Both the position numbers and the translations under genes were made by a program. A DNA stretch of 64,000 bases, taken from assembly GCF_036099295.1 (NCBI RefSeq), contig NZ_CP107976.1, positions 4,216,001-4,280,000 of the forward strand. The letters are read 5' to 3'. The notes under the pieces are model-generated. The model saw only the letters and a list, made by a program, of their open reading frames with translations, did no database searches and was not told the DNA's origin. Shown one piece after another: positions 1 to 8,487 of this stretch (position 1 is its first letter; every line of letters begins with the position of its first letter). This DNA is from Streptomyces sp. NBC_00358 (GTDB lineage: Bacteria; Actinomycetota; Actinomycetes; Streptomycetales; Streptomycetaceae).

Positions 1-15
1 GCGTCCGGGGTGTCC

Positions 16-471
16 CTACTCCTCCTCGGGCAGCTCTCCGACCCGGTTCTCCCACTTCGTGGAGAGCACGATCGTCGTACGGGTACGGGAGACGCCCTTG
101 GTCCCGGACAGACGCCGGATGGTCTTCTCCAGTCCGTCGACATCGCTCGACCGCACCTTGAGCATGAACGAGTCGTCGCCCGCGATGAACCAGCAGTCCT
201 CGATCTCGCTGAGGTCGCGCAGCCGCCGGGCCACGTCCTCGTGGTCGGCCGCGTCGGAGAGCGAGATGCCGATCAGGGCGGTGACGCCGAGGCCGAGCGA
301 GGCCGAGTCGACCGTCGCGCGGTACCCGATGATGACGCCGGCCGCCTCCAGCCGGTTGATGCGGTCGGTGACACTGGGTCCCGACAGACCGACGAGGCGC
401 CCCAGCTCCGCGTAGGAGGCCCGGCCGTTCTCCCTGAGGGCCTGGATGAGCTGCCTGTCCACCGCGTCCAT
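16..471 (-). CDS. Lrp/AsnC family transcriptional regulator
   Basis: A 151-residue DNA-binding regulator of the Lrp/AsnC family. It has an N-terminal helix-turn-helix (about residues 1-50, with SYAELGRLVGLS and PSVTDRINRLE) and a C-terminal RAM/ligand-sensing ferredoxin-like domain (about 60-145). The reading frame is open further upstream, but the start at MDAVDRQ is preferred because GGAAGG lies about 11 bases upstream and Lrp proteins are about 150 residues long. It is the last gene of the minus-strand menaquinone cluster, 160 bases after the flavin prenyltransferase gene, so it may be co-transcribed or autonomous. Its ligand is unknown; an amino acid is usual for the family. Confidence 0.9.
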   Translation of the reverse strand: MDAVDRQLIQALRENGRASYAELGRLVGLSGPSVTDRINRLEAAGVIIGYRATVDSASLGLGVTALIGISLSDAADHEDVARRLRDLSEIEDCWFIAGDDSFMLKVRSSDVDGLEKTIRRLSGTKGVSRTRTTIVLSTKWENRVGELPEEE

Positions 472-530
472 GCGATCGAAGCCTTCCGCTGAAAAGGTCT
501 TGAGACGTCTGAGCCGTCTTGAAGATGTCG

Positions 531-566
531 AGATGTCGTGAAGTCTTGAGATGTCGTGAAGTCTTG
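531..566. repeat. Two tandem 18-bp repeats upstream of the Lrp gene
   Basis: AGATGTCGTGAAGTCTTG occurs twice head to tail, exactly (531-548 and 549-566), with a degenerate third copy toward 500-530. It lies in the 160-base gap between ubiX and the Lrp/AsnC gene, 60-95 bases upstream of the Lrp start. Autoregulatory binding by the Lrp protein is possible but is only inferred. Confidence 0.7.
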
Positions 567-631
567 AGGTGTCCGAACGGTCCGCGCGTTCTGAAGTGCC
601 TGCGACGCCCGGTGTGTGCCGGGTGCTTCCG

Positions 632-1321
632 TCAGGTGGTGTCGCCCCGGGAGCCGCTCCCGAGCTCACCCTTCCAGCGGCGGTACAGGGCGTGTTCGAC
701 GCCCGCCGCGTCGAGGACCCGCCCGGCGACGAAGTCCACCAGGTCCTGGATGTGCGTGGCTCCCGCGTAGAACGCCGGCGAGGCGGGCAGCACGGTCGCG
801 CCCGCGTCGTCCAGGGAGACCAGGTGACGCAGCGTCTGCCCGTTCAGGGGGGTCTCCCGTACGGCGACGACCAGTCTGCGCCCCTCCTTGAGCGTGACGC
901 TCGCGGCCCGCTGGAGCAGGTCCTTGGAGAGGCCGAGGGCGACTCCGGCCACACACGCGGTGGACGCGGGCACGATGAGCATGCCCTGGGCCGGGTACGA
1001 GCCCGACGAGGGCCCCGCCGCCAGGTCGCCCGCGCTCCAGTGCCGTACGCCGTCGAGATGTTCCCCGGGGACGTCGAAGGTGCCGGGCTTGCCGTCGGCG
1101 CCCCGCTCCAGCCACGCGCGCAGATCGTCCCGCCAGTGGGCGTCGCGGAACGGGAGGCCGGTCTCGTCGAGCAGCGTGAGCCGTGAGGCCCGGCTGACGA
1201 CCAGGTCGACGCTCTCCCCCGCTTCCAGCAGCGAACGCAGCACCGCGGCCGCGTACGGCGTACCGGACGCGCCGGACACCCCCACGATCCAAGGCCGGCG
1301 CTGCGTCTGTCCTGGCTTCAT
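632..1321 (-). CDS. ubiX: UbiX-family flavin prenyltransferase (menaquinone pathway)
   Basis: A 229-residue UbiX/Pad1-type flavoprotein that attaches dimethylallyl phosphate to FMN, making the prenylated FMN cofactor used by UbiD-type decarboxylases. The N-terminal FMN-binding signature VGVSGASGTPYAAAV (residues 14-28) is intact. It follows the prenyltransferase gene by 31 bases in the same operon as the UbiD-type decarboxylase, its expected client. In Streptomyces this trio serves late steps of futalosine-type menaquinone synthesis. The start at MKPGQTQ is chosen because the upstream extension (MPCSICW...) looks non-coding, although no strong Shine-Dalgarno is present. Confidence 0.9.
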   Translation of the reverse strand: MKPGQTQRRPWIVGVSGASGTPYAAAVLRSLLEAGESVDLVVSRASRLTLLDETGLPFRDAHWRDDLRAWLERGADGKPGTFDVPGEHLDGVRHWSAGDLAAGPSSGSYPAQGMLIVPASTACVAGVALGLSKDLLQRAASVTLKEGRRLVVAVRETPLNGQTLRHLVSLDDAGATVLPASPAFYAGATHIQDLVDFVAGRVLDAAGVEHALYRRWKGELGSGSRGDTT

Positions 1322-1352
1322 GATGTCGAGCCTATCCGGCCACCGCCCATGT

Positions 1353-2255
1353 TCAGACCGTGAGCCCGCGCACCAGCAGATCGAGCAGGGCACACACGAA
1401 CAGGGCGATGCCGATGAAGCCGTTGACCTGGAAGAACGCCCGGTTCAGCCGGGTCAGGTCGTGCGGCTTCACGATCGAGTGCTCGTAGAGGAACGCGCCC
1501 GTGACGATGACCAGGCCCAGCCAGAAGAACGCGCCCGCGCCGGTCGCCGCCCCGTACCAGACGAAGAGCGCTGTCGTCACCGCGTGGCAGCCTCGCGCAC
1601 CCCGGATCGCCGCCGGGATGCCGAACCGCGCCGGCACCGACATCACACCGATCTCGCGGTCGGTCTCGACGTCCTGGCAGGCGTAGATCAGGTCGAAGCC
1701 GCCGATCCACACGCCCACCGCGAGACCGAGGACGACGGCGTCCCAGGACCAGGTGCCGGTGACCGCGATCCAGGCGCCGATCGGGCCCATCGCCTGGGCG
1801 AGACCCAGGATGGCCTGCGGGAAGTTCGTGAACCGCTTGCCGTACGGGTAGACGACCATCGGGATGACCGCGATGGGCGCCAGCGCCAGGCAGAGCGGGT
1901 TGAGCAGGGCGGCGGCCGCCAGGAAGACGACCAGGGCCACCAGCGCGCCCGTCCAGGCGTGCTTGACGCTCATCGCCCCGGTGACCAGTTCACGATGGGC
2001 CGTACGGGGGTTGCGGGCGTCGATCTCGCGGTCGATGATCCGGTTCGCCGCCATGGCGAAGGTGCGCAGGCCCACCATCGCGATGGTGACCAGGAGCAGC
2101 TTTCCCCAGTGGATGTTCTTGTCTGCCTCGAACATCGCCGTGAGCGCCGCGATGTAGGCGAAGGGCAGCGCGAACACCGAGTGCTCGATCATGACGAGGC
2201 GCAGGAACGCCTTGGTGCGGCCCGGCTGCGGAAGCGCCGCGGAAGCTGAACTCAC
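1353..2255 (-). CDS. mqnP: MqnP-type UbiA-family menaquinone prenyltransferase
   Basis: A 300-residue integral membrane prenyltransferase of the UbiA superfamily that attaches the polyprenyl tail to the naphthoquinone precursor. Aspartate-rich motifs for prenyl diphosphate are visible as NRIIDREIDARNPRTA and, later, DLIYACQDVETDREIG. About eight or nine hydrophobic segments follow a short N-terminus. The GTG start overlaps the TGA of the upstream UbiD-type gene (GTGA) and has GGAAGGAG at good spacing, indicating translational coupling. The pairing with UbiD and UbiX genes points to menaquinone rather than haem or ubiquinone synthesis. Confidence 0.92.
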   Translation of the reverse strand: MSSASAALPQPGRTKAFLRLVMIEHSVFALPFAYIAALTAMFEADKNIHWGKLLLVTIAMVGLRTFAMAANRIIDREIDARNPRTAHRELVTGAMSVKHAWTGALVALVVFLAAAALLNPLCLALAPIAVIPMVVYPYGKRFTNFPQAILGLAQAMGPIGAWIAVTGTWSWDAVVLGLAVGVWIGGFDLIYACQDVETDREIGVMSVPARFGIPAAIRGARGCHAVTTALFVWYGAATGAGAFFWLGLVIVTGAFLYEHSIVKPHDLTRLNRAFFQVNGFIGIALFVCALLDLLVRGLTV

Positions 2256-3703
2256 AGCCCGTACTCCTTCCAGCGGCGGTCGACCTTCGCCGCCGTCTCC
2301 GGGTCGGACAGCACCATCTCGGGCCAGCCGCCGTCCCGGGTGTAGCCCTCCTCGGGCCACTTCCTCGTCGCGTCGATGCCCGCCTTGCCGCCCCAGAACT
2401 GCTGGTACGAGGCGTGGTCGAGGTGGTCGACCGGGCCTTCGACGACGGTGAGGTCACGCCCGTAGTCCGTGTTGCCCAGCGCCCGCCAGGCCACCTCGTG
2501 CAGATCGTGGACGTCGCAGTCCGCGTCGACGACGATGATGAGCTTCGTCAGGGACATCATGTGCGCGCCCCAGACGGCGTGCATCACCTTCTGGGCGTGC
2601 TTCGGGTACTTCTTGTCGATCGCGACGATCGCACAGTTGTGGAAACCGCCCGCTTCGGGCAGGTGGTAGTCCACGATGTCCGGCACGATGATCTTCAGCA
2701 GGGGCAGGAAGAACCGTTCCGTCGCCCGGCCGAGGGGTCCGTCCTCCGTGGGGGGCCGGCCCACCACGATGGACTGGAGCAGCGGCCGCTTGCGCATCGT
2801 CACGCAGTCGATGGTCAGCGCCGGGAACGGCTCCTGCGGGGTGTAGAACCCGGTGTGGTCGCCGAACGGCCCCTCGGGCAGCATCTCGCCCGGCTCCAGC
2901 CAGCCTTCGAGGACGACCTCGGCGTTCGCGGGCACCTGGAGCGGCACGGTCTTGCAGTCGACCATCTCGATCCGCTTGCCCTGGAGGAACCCGGCGAAGA
3001 GGTACTCGTCGATGTCACCGGGCAGCGGGGCGGTGGAGGCGTACGTCACGGCGGGCGGACACCCGAAGGCGATCGCGACGGGCAGCCGCTCACCCCTGCG
3101 GGCGGCGACCTGGTAGTGGTTGCGGCTGTCCTTGTGGATCTGCCAGTGCATGCCGATGGTGCGCTTGTCGTGGCGCTGGAGCCGGTAGAGGCCGAGATTG
3201 CGGATGCCGGACTCGGGGTCCTTGGTGTGGGTGAGTCCGAGGTTGAAGAAGGAGCCGCCGTCCTCGGGCCAGGTGAACAGGGCGGGCAGGGCGTCGAGGT
3301 CGACGTCGTCGCCCCGCAGCACCACCTCCTGCACCGGCGCGTCCTTGACCTTCTTCGGCGGCACGTGTGCCATCGCGCCGAGCTTGCCGAAGGCCTCGCG
3401 CACCCCGACGAAGCCGTGCGGCAGCTCAGGCCGGAGCAGTCCGCCGATCTTCTCGGAGATCTCGGCGTACGACTTCAGGCCGAGCGCCTTCAGCAGTCGC
3501 CGGTCGGTGCCGAAGACGTTCATCGCGAGCGGCATCGCCGACCCGCGCACGTTCTCGAAGAGCAGCGCGGGGCCGCCCGCCTTCTGCACCCGGTCGACGA
3601 TCTCTCCGACCTCCAGGTACGGATCCACCTCGGCCTTGATGCGCTTGAGGTCACCCTCGCGCTCCAGCGCCCTCAGCAGGGAGCGAAGATCGTCGTAAGC
3701 CAT
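2252..3703 (-). CDS. UbiD-family menaquinone biosynthesis decarboxylase
   Basis: A 483-residue UbiD-type decarboxylase, about the usual length. It depends on prenylated FMN, supplied by the UbiX enzyme two genes downstream, and removes the ring carboxylate of the menaquinone precursor at the membrane. The family core is recognisable in GPFGDHTGFYTPQEPFPAL and in the C-terminal VVDADCDVHDLHEVAWRA segment. It is the first gene of the minus-strand operon and overlaps mqnP by four bases. No Shine-Dalgarno is evident; GATACT lies seven bases before the ATG, which suggests a leaderless transcript. The gene is divergent from the PLDc_N protein gene. Confidence 0.93.
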   Translation of the reverse strand: MAYDDLRSLLRALEREGDLKRIKAEVDPYLEVGEIVDRVQKAGGPALLFENVRGSAMPLAMNVFGTDRRLLKALGLKSYAEISEKIGGLLRPELPHGFVGVREAFGKLGAMAHVPPKKVKDAPVQEVVLRGDDVDLDALPALFTWPEDGGSFFNLGLTHTKDPESGIRNLGLYRLQRHDKRTIGMHWQIHKDSRNHYQVAARRGERLPVAIAFGCPPAVTYASTAPLPGDIDEYLFAGFLQGKRIEMVDCKTVPLQVPANAEVVLEGWLEPGEMLPEGPFGDHTGFYTPQEPFPALTIDCVTMRKRPLLQSIVVGRPPTEDGPLGRATERFFLPLLKIIVPDIVDYHLPEAGGFHNCAIVAIDKKYPKHAQKVMHAVWGAHMMSLTKLIIVVDADCDVHDLHEVAWRALGNTDYGRDLTVVEGPVDHLDHASYQQFWGGKAGIDATRKWPEEGYTRDGGWPEMVLSDPETAAKVDRRWKEYGL

Positions 3704-3710
3704 GTGTTCA

Positions 3711-3716
3711 AGTATC
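3711..3716 (-). promoter_or_regulatory. Candidate -10 box of a leaderless promoter for the UbiD-type gene
   Basis: On the minus strand GATACT (five of six match to TATACT) ends seven bases before the ATG of the decarboxylase gene. No Shine-Dalgarno is present, so transcription may begin at or next to the start codon. Confidence 0.4.
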
Positions 3717-3791
3717 GGCCACCCGCTACCCTGTGCCCGTCACCGGGGGCCCGTGCCGCCCCGTCGTCGCTCACCGGGGGATCGTTCGGCC

Positions 3792-4190
3792 ATGATCAGA
3801 TATGTATGGGTCCTGCTGGTTCTCGGGCTGTGGATCTACGCCTTCATCGACTGCCTGAACACGCCGGAGAAGGAGGTCAGGGGCCTGCCCAAGGTGGTCT
3901 GGGTCATCATCATCCTGCTCTTCGGCGAGGTGCTGGTCGGTCCGGTCGCCTGGCTCGTCGCGGGCCGTGACCGCCGGGGTCCGGCGGGCGGCGCCACCCC
4001 CTCCGAGTGGCACCGCAGCCACCGGACGGCGTTCGTCGCTCCCGACGACAACCCCGAGTTCCTCGCCTCCCTCAAGGCCGAGAACCGCAAGGACGAGACC
4101 GTTCTGAAAGACTGGGAGGCCGACCTGCGGCGCCGCGAGGACGAGCTGAGGCGGCGCGAGGAGCAGAGCAGGTCCGACGAAGAGTCCTGA
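3792..4190 (+). CDS. PLDc_N-domain small membrane protein
   Basis: A 132-residue protein with two N-terminal membrane segments (about residues 3-19 and 34-56) in the arrangement of the PLDc_N domain, the leader-like module found alone or fused to phospholipase D-type nucleases; no nuclease domain is present here. The C-terminal half is charged and probably coiled coil, ending in a run of RRREDELRRREEQ. The gene ends one base before the LysR start, so the two are likely co-transcribed. Its function is unknown. It is divergent from the menaquinone operon. Confidence 0.85.
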   Translation: MIRYVWVLLVLGLWIYAFIDCLNTPEKEVRGLPKVVWVIIILLFGEVLVGPVAWLVAGRDRRGPAGGATPSEWHRSHRTAFVAPDDNPEFLASLKAENRKDETVLKDWEADLRRREDELRRREEQSRSDEES

Positions 4191-4191
4191 C

Positions 4192-5103
4192 ATGGAACTG
4201 CGCCTGCTGGTCACCTTCGAGAAGGTCGCGACCGTCCTGAGCTTCACCCGGGCCGCGACCGAACTGGCGTACGCGCAGTCCAGCGTCACCAGCCAGATCC
4301 GCGCCCTGGAGACCTCCCTCGGTACGGAGCTCTTCGACCGGCTGGGCAGCAGGATCCGGCTGACCGAGGCAGGCGAACGGCTGCTCCCCTACGCCCGGCA
4401 GATCATCGAGCTGACCGACGAGGCGCGGGCCGCGGTCGTCGGCGCCGAGGAGCCCTCCGGCACGCTCACCGTCGGCACGATGGAGTCCCTCACCTCGTAC
4501 CGGCTGCTGCCGCTCCTGGAGTTCTTCCACCACCGCCATCCCCGGGTGCGGCTGTCGCTGCGCACGACCATCGGAGACGAGACCCGCCGGGCGCTGCGCC
4601 AGGGCACGTACGACGTCGGCTTCCTGATGGAGGAGGAGACCGAGCACGCGGGACTGGAGGTCGCGGTGCTGGCGGTGGAGCCGCTGGCGCTGGTCGCCGC
4701 ACCCGGCGATCCGCTCGCCGGCACGGCTCCGGCCACCGCCGACCTCGCGGGCCGGTCGCTGCTCGCCACCGAACCCGGCTGCGCCTACCGGGACTTGTTC
4801 GAGCGCGAGCTCAACTCCCGCACGGCTGAAGGTTCCTCCGTCGATTTCACGGAGTTCGGCACGATCGAGGCGACCAAACGGGCCGCGGCGGCCGGCCTCG
4901 GCATCGCGCTGCTGCCGGAGGTGACGGTCGCCGCGGAACTGGCGCGGGGCGAGCTCGTACGACTGCGCTGGGAACCGCCGTTCACGCTTCGGACGCAACT
5001 GGCGTGGCGGGCCGGGAAGCGGCTTCCGGCGCATGCGCGGCTGTTCGTGGAGCGGGCGCGGCAACTGGTGTCCGAGGAGTCCGGCCCGCCCGGGGAAGCG
5101 TGA
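4192..5103 (+). CDS. LysR family transcriptional regulator
   Basis: A 303-residue LysR-type regulator. It has an N-terminal winged helix-turn-helix (residues 1-60; LSFTRAATELAYAQSSVTSQIRALE) followed by a periplasmic-binding-like effector domain starting near residue 90. It starts one base after the PLDc_N gene. Its 3' end overlaps the convergent DMT transporter gene by 122 bases, so both C-termini are encoded on opposite strands of the same DNA. The transporter is the most plausible target, since LysR/EamA pairs are common, but no operator was identified. Confidence 0.92.
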   Translation: MELRLLVTFEKVATVLSFTRAATELAYAQSSVTSQIRALETSLGTELFDRLGSRIRLTEAGERLLPYARQIIELTDEARAAVVGAEEPSGTLTVGTMESLTSYRLLPLLEFFHHRHPRVRLSLRTTIGDETRRALRQGTYDVGFLMEEETEHAGLEVAVLAVEPLALVAAPGDPLAGTAPATADLAGRSLLATEPGCAYRDLFERELNSRTAEGSSVDFTEFGTIEATKRAAAAGLGIALLPEVTVAAELARGELVRLRWEPPFTLRTQLAWRAGKRLPAHARLFVERARQLVSEESGPPGEA

Positions 5104-5968
5104 CCTTCAGGCTGGCCGTCACGATCAGCGGGACGCCGAGGGCCTGGACGAGACCGATGTGGTGGCCGTACACCGCCCAGTCCATGACCATCGCGACGGC
5201 CGGGTAGGTGAAGGCGAGCACGGCGATCTTCGCGGTCGGGAGCTTGGCGTACGCGGCGTACATCAGGACGTACATCAGCCCCGTGTGGACGACTCCGAGC
5301 CCGATCAGCCAGCCCCAGTCCGCGCCGGTCCCGCGCATCGCGCCGAAGTCGGCGAAGGGAAGCAGCAGCGGGATGCCGACGAGGACCTGGACGAGCGCGA
5401 CGAGATGCGGCCGGACGCCGGTGACGCGCTTGGTGACCAGCGTGGCCAGCCCGTAGAGGAGCGCGGCCAGGAGGGCCTGTCCGACGCCGGTGAGGTACGC
5501 GCCGCCGTGCGCGAAGTCGGCCGGGGTGACCCCCGAGACGAGGACCAGACCGGCGAAGGCGAGCCCGATCCAGCCGGCCTTGGCGGCGGTGATCCGTTCG
5601 CGGAACAGCAGGGCGCCCAGCAGCACCACGTAGAACGGCTGGGTGTGGTAGACGACGGTCGCCACGGAGATCGAGGTGTTCCTGTACGCCTGGAAGAGCA
5701 GGACCCAGTTGAAGACGATGAACACCCCGCCGAGCGCGGCGAGTCCGAGCGTGCGCGGGGTGAAGCCGTGGCCCCGGAAGTATCCCCGGGCCAGCGCGTA
5801 GCCGCCGAGGGCGAGCGCCCCGAACAGGACGCGGAAGAACACGACGTTGAAGGGTGAGGCGCCGGACTCGACGACGAAGACGCCGAGGGTGCCGGAGAGC
5901 ATCATCGCGGCGGTGAGCTGGACGGCGCCCTTGTTCTCGGGGTTCGCGACTGCGGTGGCTGAGGTCAT
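4982..5968 (-). CDS. EamA/DMT family transporter
   Basis: A 328-residue drug/metabolite transporter of the EamA type, with ten predicted membrane segments in two repeats and the usual polar tail, here Ala/Pro/Arg-rich and about 35 residues long. The substrate is unknown; family members export amino acids, metabolites or drugs. The start at MTSATAV is favoured because TACCTT, a good -10 hexamer, ends six bases upstream, suggesting leaderless translation. A 48-base run of GGCA tetranucleotides lies 106-153 bases upstream. The 3' end overlaps the LysR gene. Confidence 0.9.
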   Translation of the reverse strand: MTSATAVANPENKGAVQLTAAMMLSGTLGVFVVESGASPFNVVFFRVLFGALALGGYALARGYFRGHGFTPRTLGLAALGGVFIVFNWVLLFQAYRNTSISVATVVYHTQPFYVVLLGALLFRERITAAKAGWIGLAFAGLVLVSGVTPADFAHGGAYLTGVGQALLAALLYGLATLVTKRVTGVRPHLVALVQVLVGIPLLLPFADFGAMRGTGADWGWLIGLGVVHTGLMYVLMYAAYAKLPTAKIAVLAFTYPAVAMVMDWAVYGHHIGLVQALGVPLIVTASLKVTLPRAGRTPRTPVAAPAPRTAAHAPEAASRPATPVASEA

Positions 5969-5974
5969 GCCCCG

Positions 5975-5980
5975 AAGGTA
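5975..5980 (-). promoter_or_regulatory. Candidate -10 box, leaderless start of DMT transporter gene
   Basis: Minus-strand TACCTT fits the actinobacterial TANNNT pattern and ends six bases before the ATG. No Shine-Dalgarno is visible. Confidence 0.45.
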
Positions 5981-6073
5981 GGAGCGGGGACCGGGGCCGG
6001 GCCACGGGCCAGTGGGGCGTCCTGCCGATGCCCCCATCGGCACCGCCGATGCGGGCAGGCGGGCGGCCGGGCG

Positions 6074-6122
<49 letters not shown>

Positions 6123-6124
6123 CG

Positions 6125-6838
6125 TCAGGCTCCGGCCTGGAGGCGGAGGCCCGCCAGGGTCAGGTCCAGCCCGGCGAGGAACTGCTCCTTGTCGTCGTGC
6201 CCGTCGAACTCGTCGACGATGTCGTGCACGAACGGGAACTCCTCGGCGTCGAGCGCACGCCACGTCTCGGTGTAGCGACCGAGGAACTCGTCGCGGTCCA
6301 CGAAGCCGTCGAGCACCTCCTGGGGCGGCTCCTGCCCCATGTCCGCGGCGTTGCCGACCACGACGCCCACGATCGCCGACACGGCGTGGAACCGTTGCAG
6401 CGGCGTGAGGTCGAGTCGAAGAGTCCGCTGTCCCAGCTTCTCGAAAAGCCGCAACGAGTTGCCCTGGACGTCGGTGCGGCGCATGAAGTGCGCGCCCAGC
6501 CACGGCCGGTCCACGATCGCGTCGAACAGAGTGACGGCCATCACGCGCAGGTCGTCGATCGGGTCGTCGCTGCCGCTCTGCCCCTCGACGGCGGCCAGCA
6601 CCCCGCCGAGCACGTGGTCGATGGCGCGGTCGAGCAGGTCGTCCTTGCCCGAGACGTACCAGTAGATGCTGCCGACGCCGGTGCCGAGCCGGTTCGCGAG
6701 GGCGCGGAGCGTCAGCGCCGGCTCGCCCGCCTCGTCGAGCAGGGCCACGGCCGCCGTGAGAACGGCCTCGATGGAGTGCGAGGCACGTTGACGTCCTCGG
6801 GAAGGACGATCGGCGGGTCGTGATCGCGGGCCTGTCAT
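6125..6838 (-). CDS. TetR/AcrR family repressor
   Basis: A 237-residue TetR-family regulator. The N-terminal helix-turn-helix (about residues 15-60; LTLRALANRLGTGVGSIYWYVSGKDDLLD) is typical of the TetR_C_1 (tetracycline-repressor-like) branch, followed by an all-helical ligand-binding domain. The start is either at 6838 (MTGPRSR) or three codons earlier at 6847; neither has a strong ribosome site. It is divergent from an MFS efflux gene, and the shared promoter region carries four evenly spaced GAAC-N3-GTTC dyads, so it very probably represses the pump and itself. Confidence 0.92.
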   Translation of the reverse strand: MTGPRSRPADRPSRGRQRASHSIEAVLTAAVALLDEAGEPALTLRALANRLGTGVGSIYWYVSGKDDLLDRAIDHVLGGVLAAVEGQSGSDDPIDDLRVMAVTLFDAIVDRPWLGAHFMRRTDVQGNSLRLFEKLGQRTLRLDLTPLQRFHAVSAIVGVVVGNAADMGQEPPQEVLDGFVDRDEFLGRYTETWRALDAEEFPFVHDIVDEFDGHDDKEQFLAGLDLTLAGLRLQAGA

Positions 6839-6871
6839 GGCATCCATCCAATCACAGCTTGCGCAATTATC

Positions 6872-6936
6872 GAACCTCGTTCTATTGTCGAACATCGTTC
6901 CATTGCAGAACGCTGTTCCATTACCGAACGTTGTTC
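6872..6936. promoter_or_regulatory. Four phased GAAC-N3-GTTC operators between TetR and MFS genes
   Basis: Perfect 11-bp dyads GAAC-NNN-GTTC occur at 6872-6882, 6890-6900, 6908-6918 and 6926-6936, exactly 18 bp apart start to start. Units one to three also share ATTG after the right arm. They fill the divergent promoter region between the repressor and the efflux gene. The symmetry suits a TetR dimer. Confidence 0.85.
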
Positions 6937-6969
6937 GACAGTCGACGGCGTTCCGAGAGGAGGCCCGCC

Positions 6970-8427
6970 ATGACCACCACCGCCATAGCGCCCGCCGCGT
7001 CGCGCACCTATCCGTCCCTGCGCGCGGCATGGATTCCCCTGGCCGCGCTCTGCCTGGCCTTCTTCGTCGAGATGGTCGACAACACACTGCTCTCGATCGC
7101 GCTGCCCACGATCGGCCGGGACCTCGACAGCGGAACGACCGCGCTGCAGTGGGTCACCGGCGGGTACTCGCTGACGTTCGGCGGCCTGCTGCTGACGGCG
7201 GGGTCGATGGCCGACCGGCTCGGGCGCCGCCGTGTGCTGCTGGTCGGCCTGGCGGTGTTCGGGCTGCTGAGCCTGGCCGTCGTCGCGGTCACCACCGCGG
7301 GGCAGCTCATCACCTTGCGGGCCGGCCTCGGCATCGCCGCGGCGGCGATGGCCCCCATCACCAACTCGCTGGTCTTCCGGCTGTTCGACGACAAGGCGCT
7401 GCGGATGCGCGCGATGACCCTGATGATCGTCGTCGGCATGTCCGGCTTCGTCCTCGGCCCGCTGCTGGGCGGCACCGCCCTGGCCCACTTCCAGTGGCAG
7501 TGGCTCCTGGTCGTCAACGCCCCGATCGCGCTGATCGCGGCCATCGGCGTCCGCCTCGGCGTCCCGGCCGACCGGCCGCAGGACCTGACCCACGACAAGC
7601 TCGATCTGCCGGGCGCCGGCCTGAGCGTCGCCACCATCGGCCTCGCCTGCTACTCGCTGACCAGCGGCGTCGAGCACGGCTGGCTCTCCGCGACCACACT
7701 CGCCTCGGTCCTCGGCGCCATCGCCGCGGGGATCGCGTTCGTGTGGCACGAGCGCCGCAGCGCGTCGCCGATGCTGGACCTGCGCCTCTTCTCCAACGGC
7801 ACCGTCCGCGGCGCGGCCATCGCACAGATCGGCTCGGCCATCGCGATGGCCGCCGTGATGTTCGGCCTGATCCTCCACTTCCAGTACGCCTACGGGTGGA
7901 GCCCCGTACGGGCCGGCCTGGCGAACCTGCCGATCATCGTGACCATGATCGTCGCGACTCCCCTGTCCGAGTGGCTCGCGAAAAGGTTCGGCCACCGCGT
8001 CGCCTGCCTGGTCGGCGCGGCCTGCCTGGCCGGATCGCTGGCCGGCCTGTCCTGGGGTGTCGACCGCGGCTACGGCGCCATCGCGGTCTGCATGGTCGTG
8101 ATGACCGTCGGACTGCGCACCGTCATGACGATCTGCGCCATCGCGCTCGTCGACGCGATGCCGGACAACCGGACGTCGATCGGCACGGCGCTCAACGACA
8201 CCGCCCAGGAGGTCGGAAGCAGCATCGGCACCGCCGTGGTCGGCACCCTCATCGCCGCGCTGGTCACCACCCGGCTGCCCGCGGGCACCTGGGGCGACGC
8301 CCTGGTGACCTCGTTCTTCCACGGCGAGCGGATCACCTACGCCGTGCTGGCGGTCGTCGTCGGCCTGATCGCTGGCGGCGGCGCACTCACGCTCACCGAC
8401 TCCCACGCCACCGAGGAGCCCGCCTGA
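6970..8427 (+). CDS. MFS efflux transporter, DHA2 (14-TMS) type
   Basis: A 485-residue major facilitator, probably a drug:proton antiporter of the 14-helix DHA2 group. The loop 2-3 signature GSMADRLGRRRVLLVG and the motif C-like GMSGFVLGPLLGG are intact. The start at MTTTAIAP follows AGAGGAGG. The pump is divergent from a TetR repressor with an array of dyad operators between them, the usual arrangement for an inducible efflux system. The drug or metabolite carried cannot be read from sequence. Confidence 0.93.
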   Translation: MTTTAIAPAASRTYPSLRAAWIPLAALCLAFFVEMVDNTLLSIALPTIGRDLDSGTTALQWVTGGYSLTFGGLLLTAGSMADRLGRRRVLLVGLAVFGLLSLAVVAVTTAGQLITLRAGLGIAAAAMAPITNSLVFRLFDDKALRMRAMTLMIVVGMSGFVLGPLLGGTALAHFQWQWLLVVNAPIALIAAIGVRLGVPADRPQDLTHDKLDLPGAGLSVATIGLACYSLTSGVEHGWLSATTLASVLGAIAAGIAFVWHERRSASPMLDLRLFSNGTVRGAAIAQIGSAIAMAAVMFGLILHFQYAYGWSPVRAGLANLPIIVTMIVATPLSEWLAKRFGHRVACLVGAACLAGSLAGLSWGVDRGYGAIAVCMVVMTVGLRTVMTICAIALVDAMPDNRTSIGTALNDTAQEVGSSIGTAVVGTLIAALVTTRLPAGTWGDALVTSFFHGERITYAVLAVVVGLIAGGGALTLTDSHATEEPA

Positions 8428-8487
8428 GACTCCGCGCCGAGGGCGTCGCGTACCACCGCGCACGGCCGGCACCCCCGCCGAGACCTC

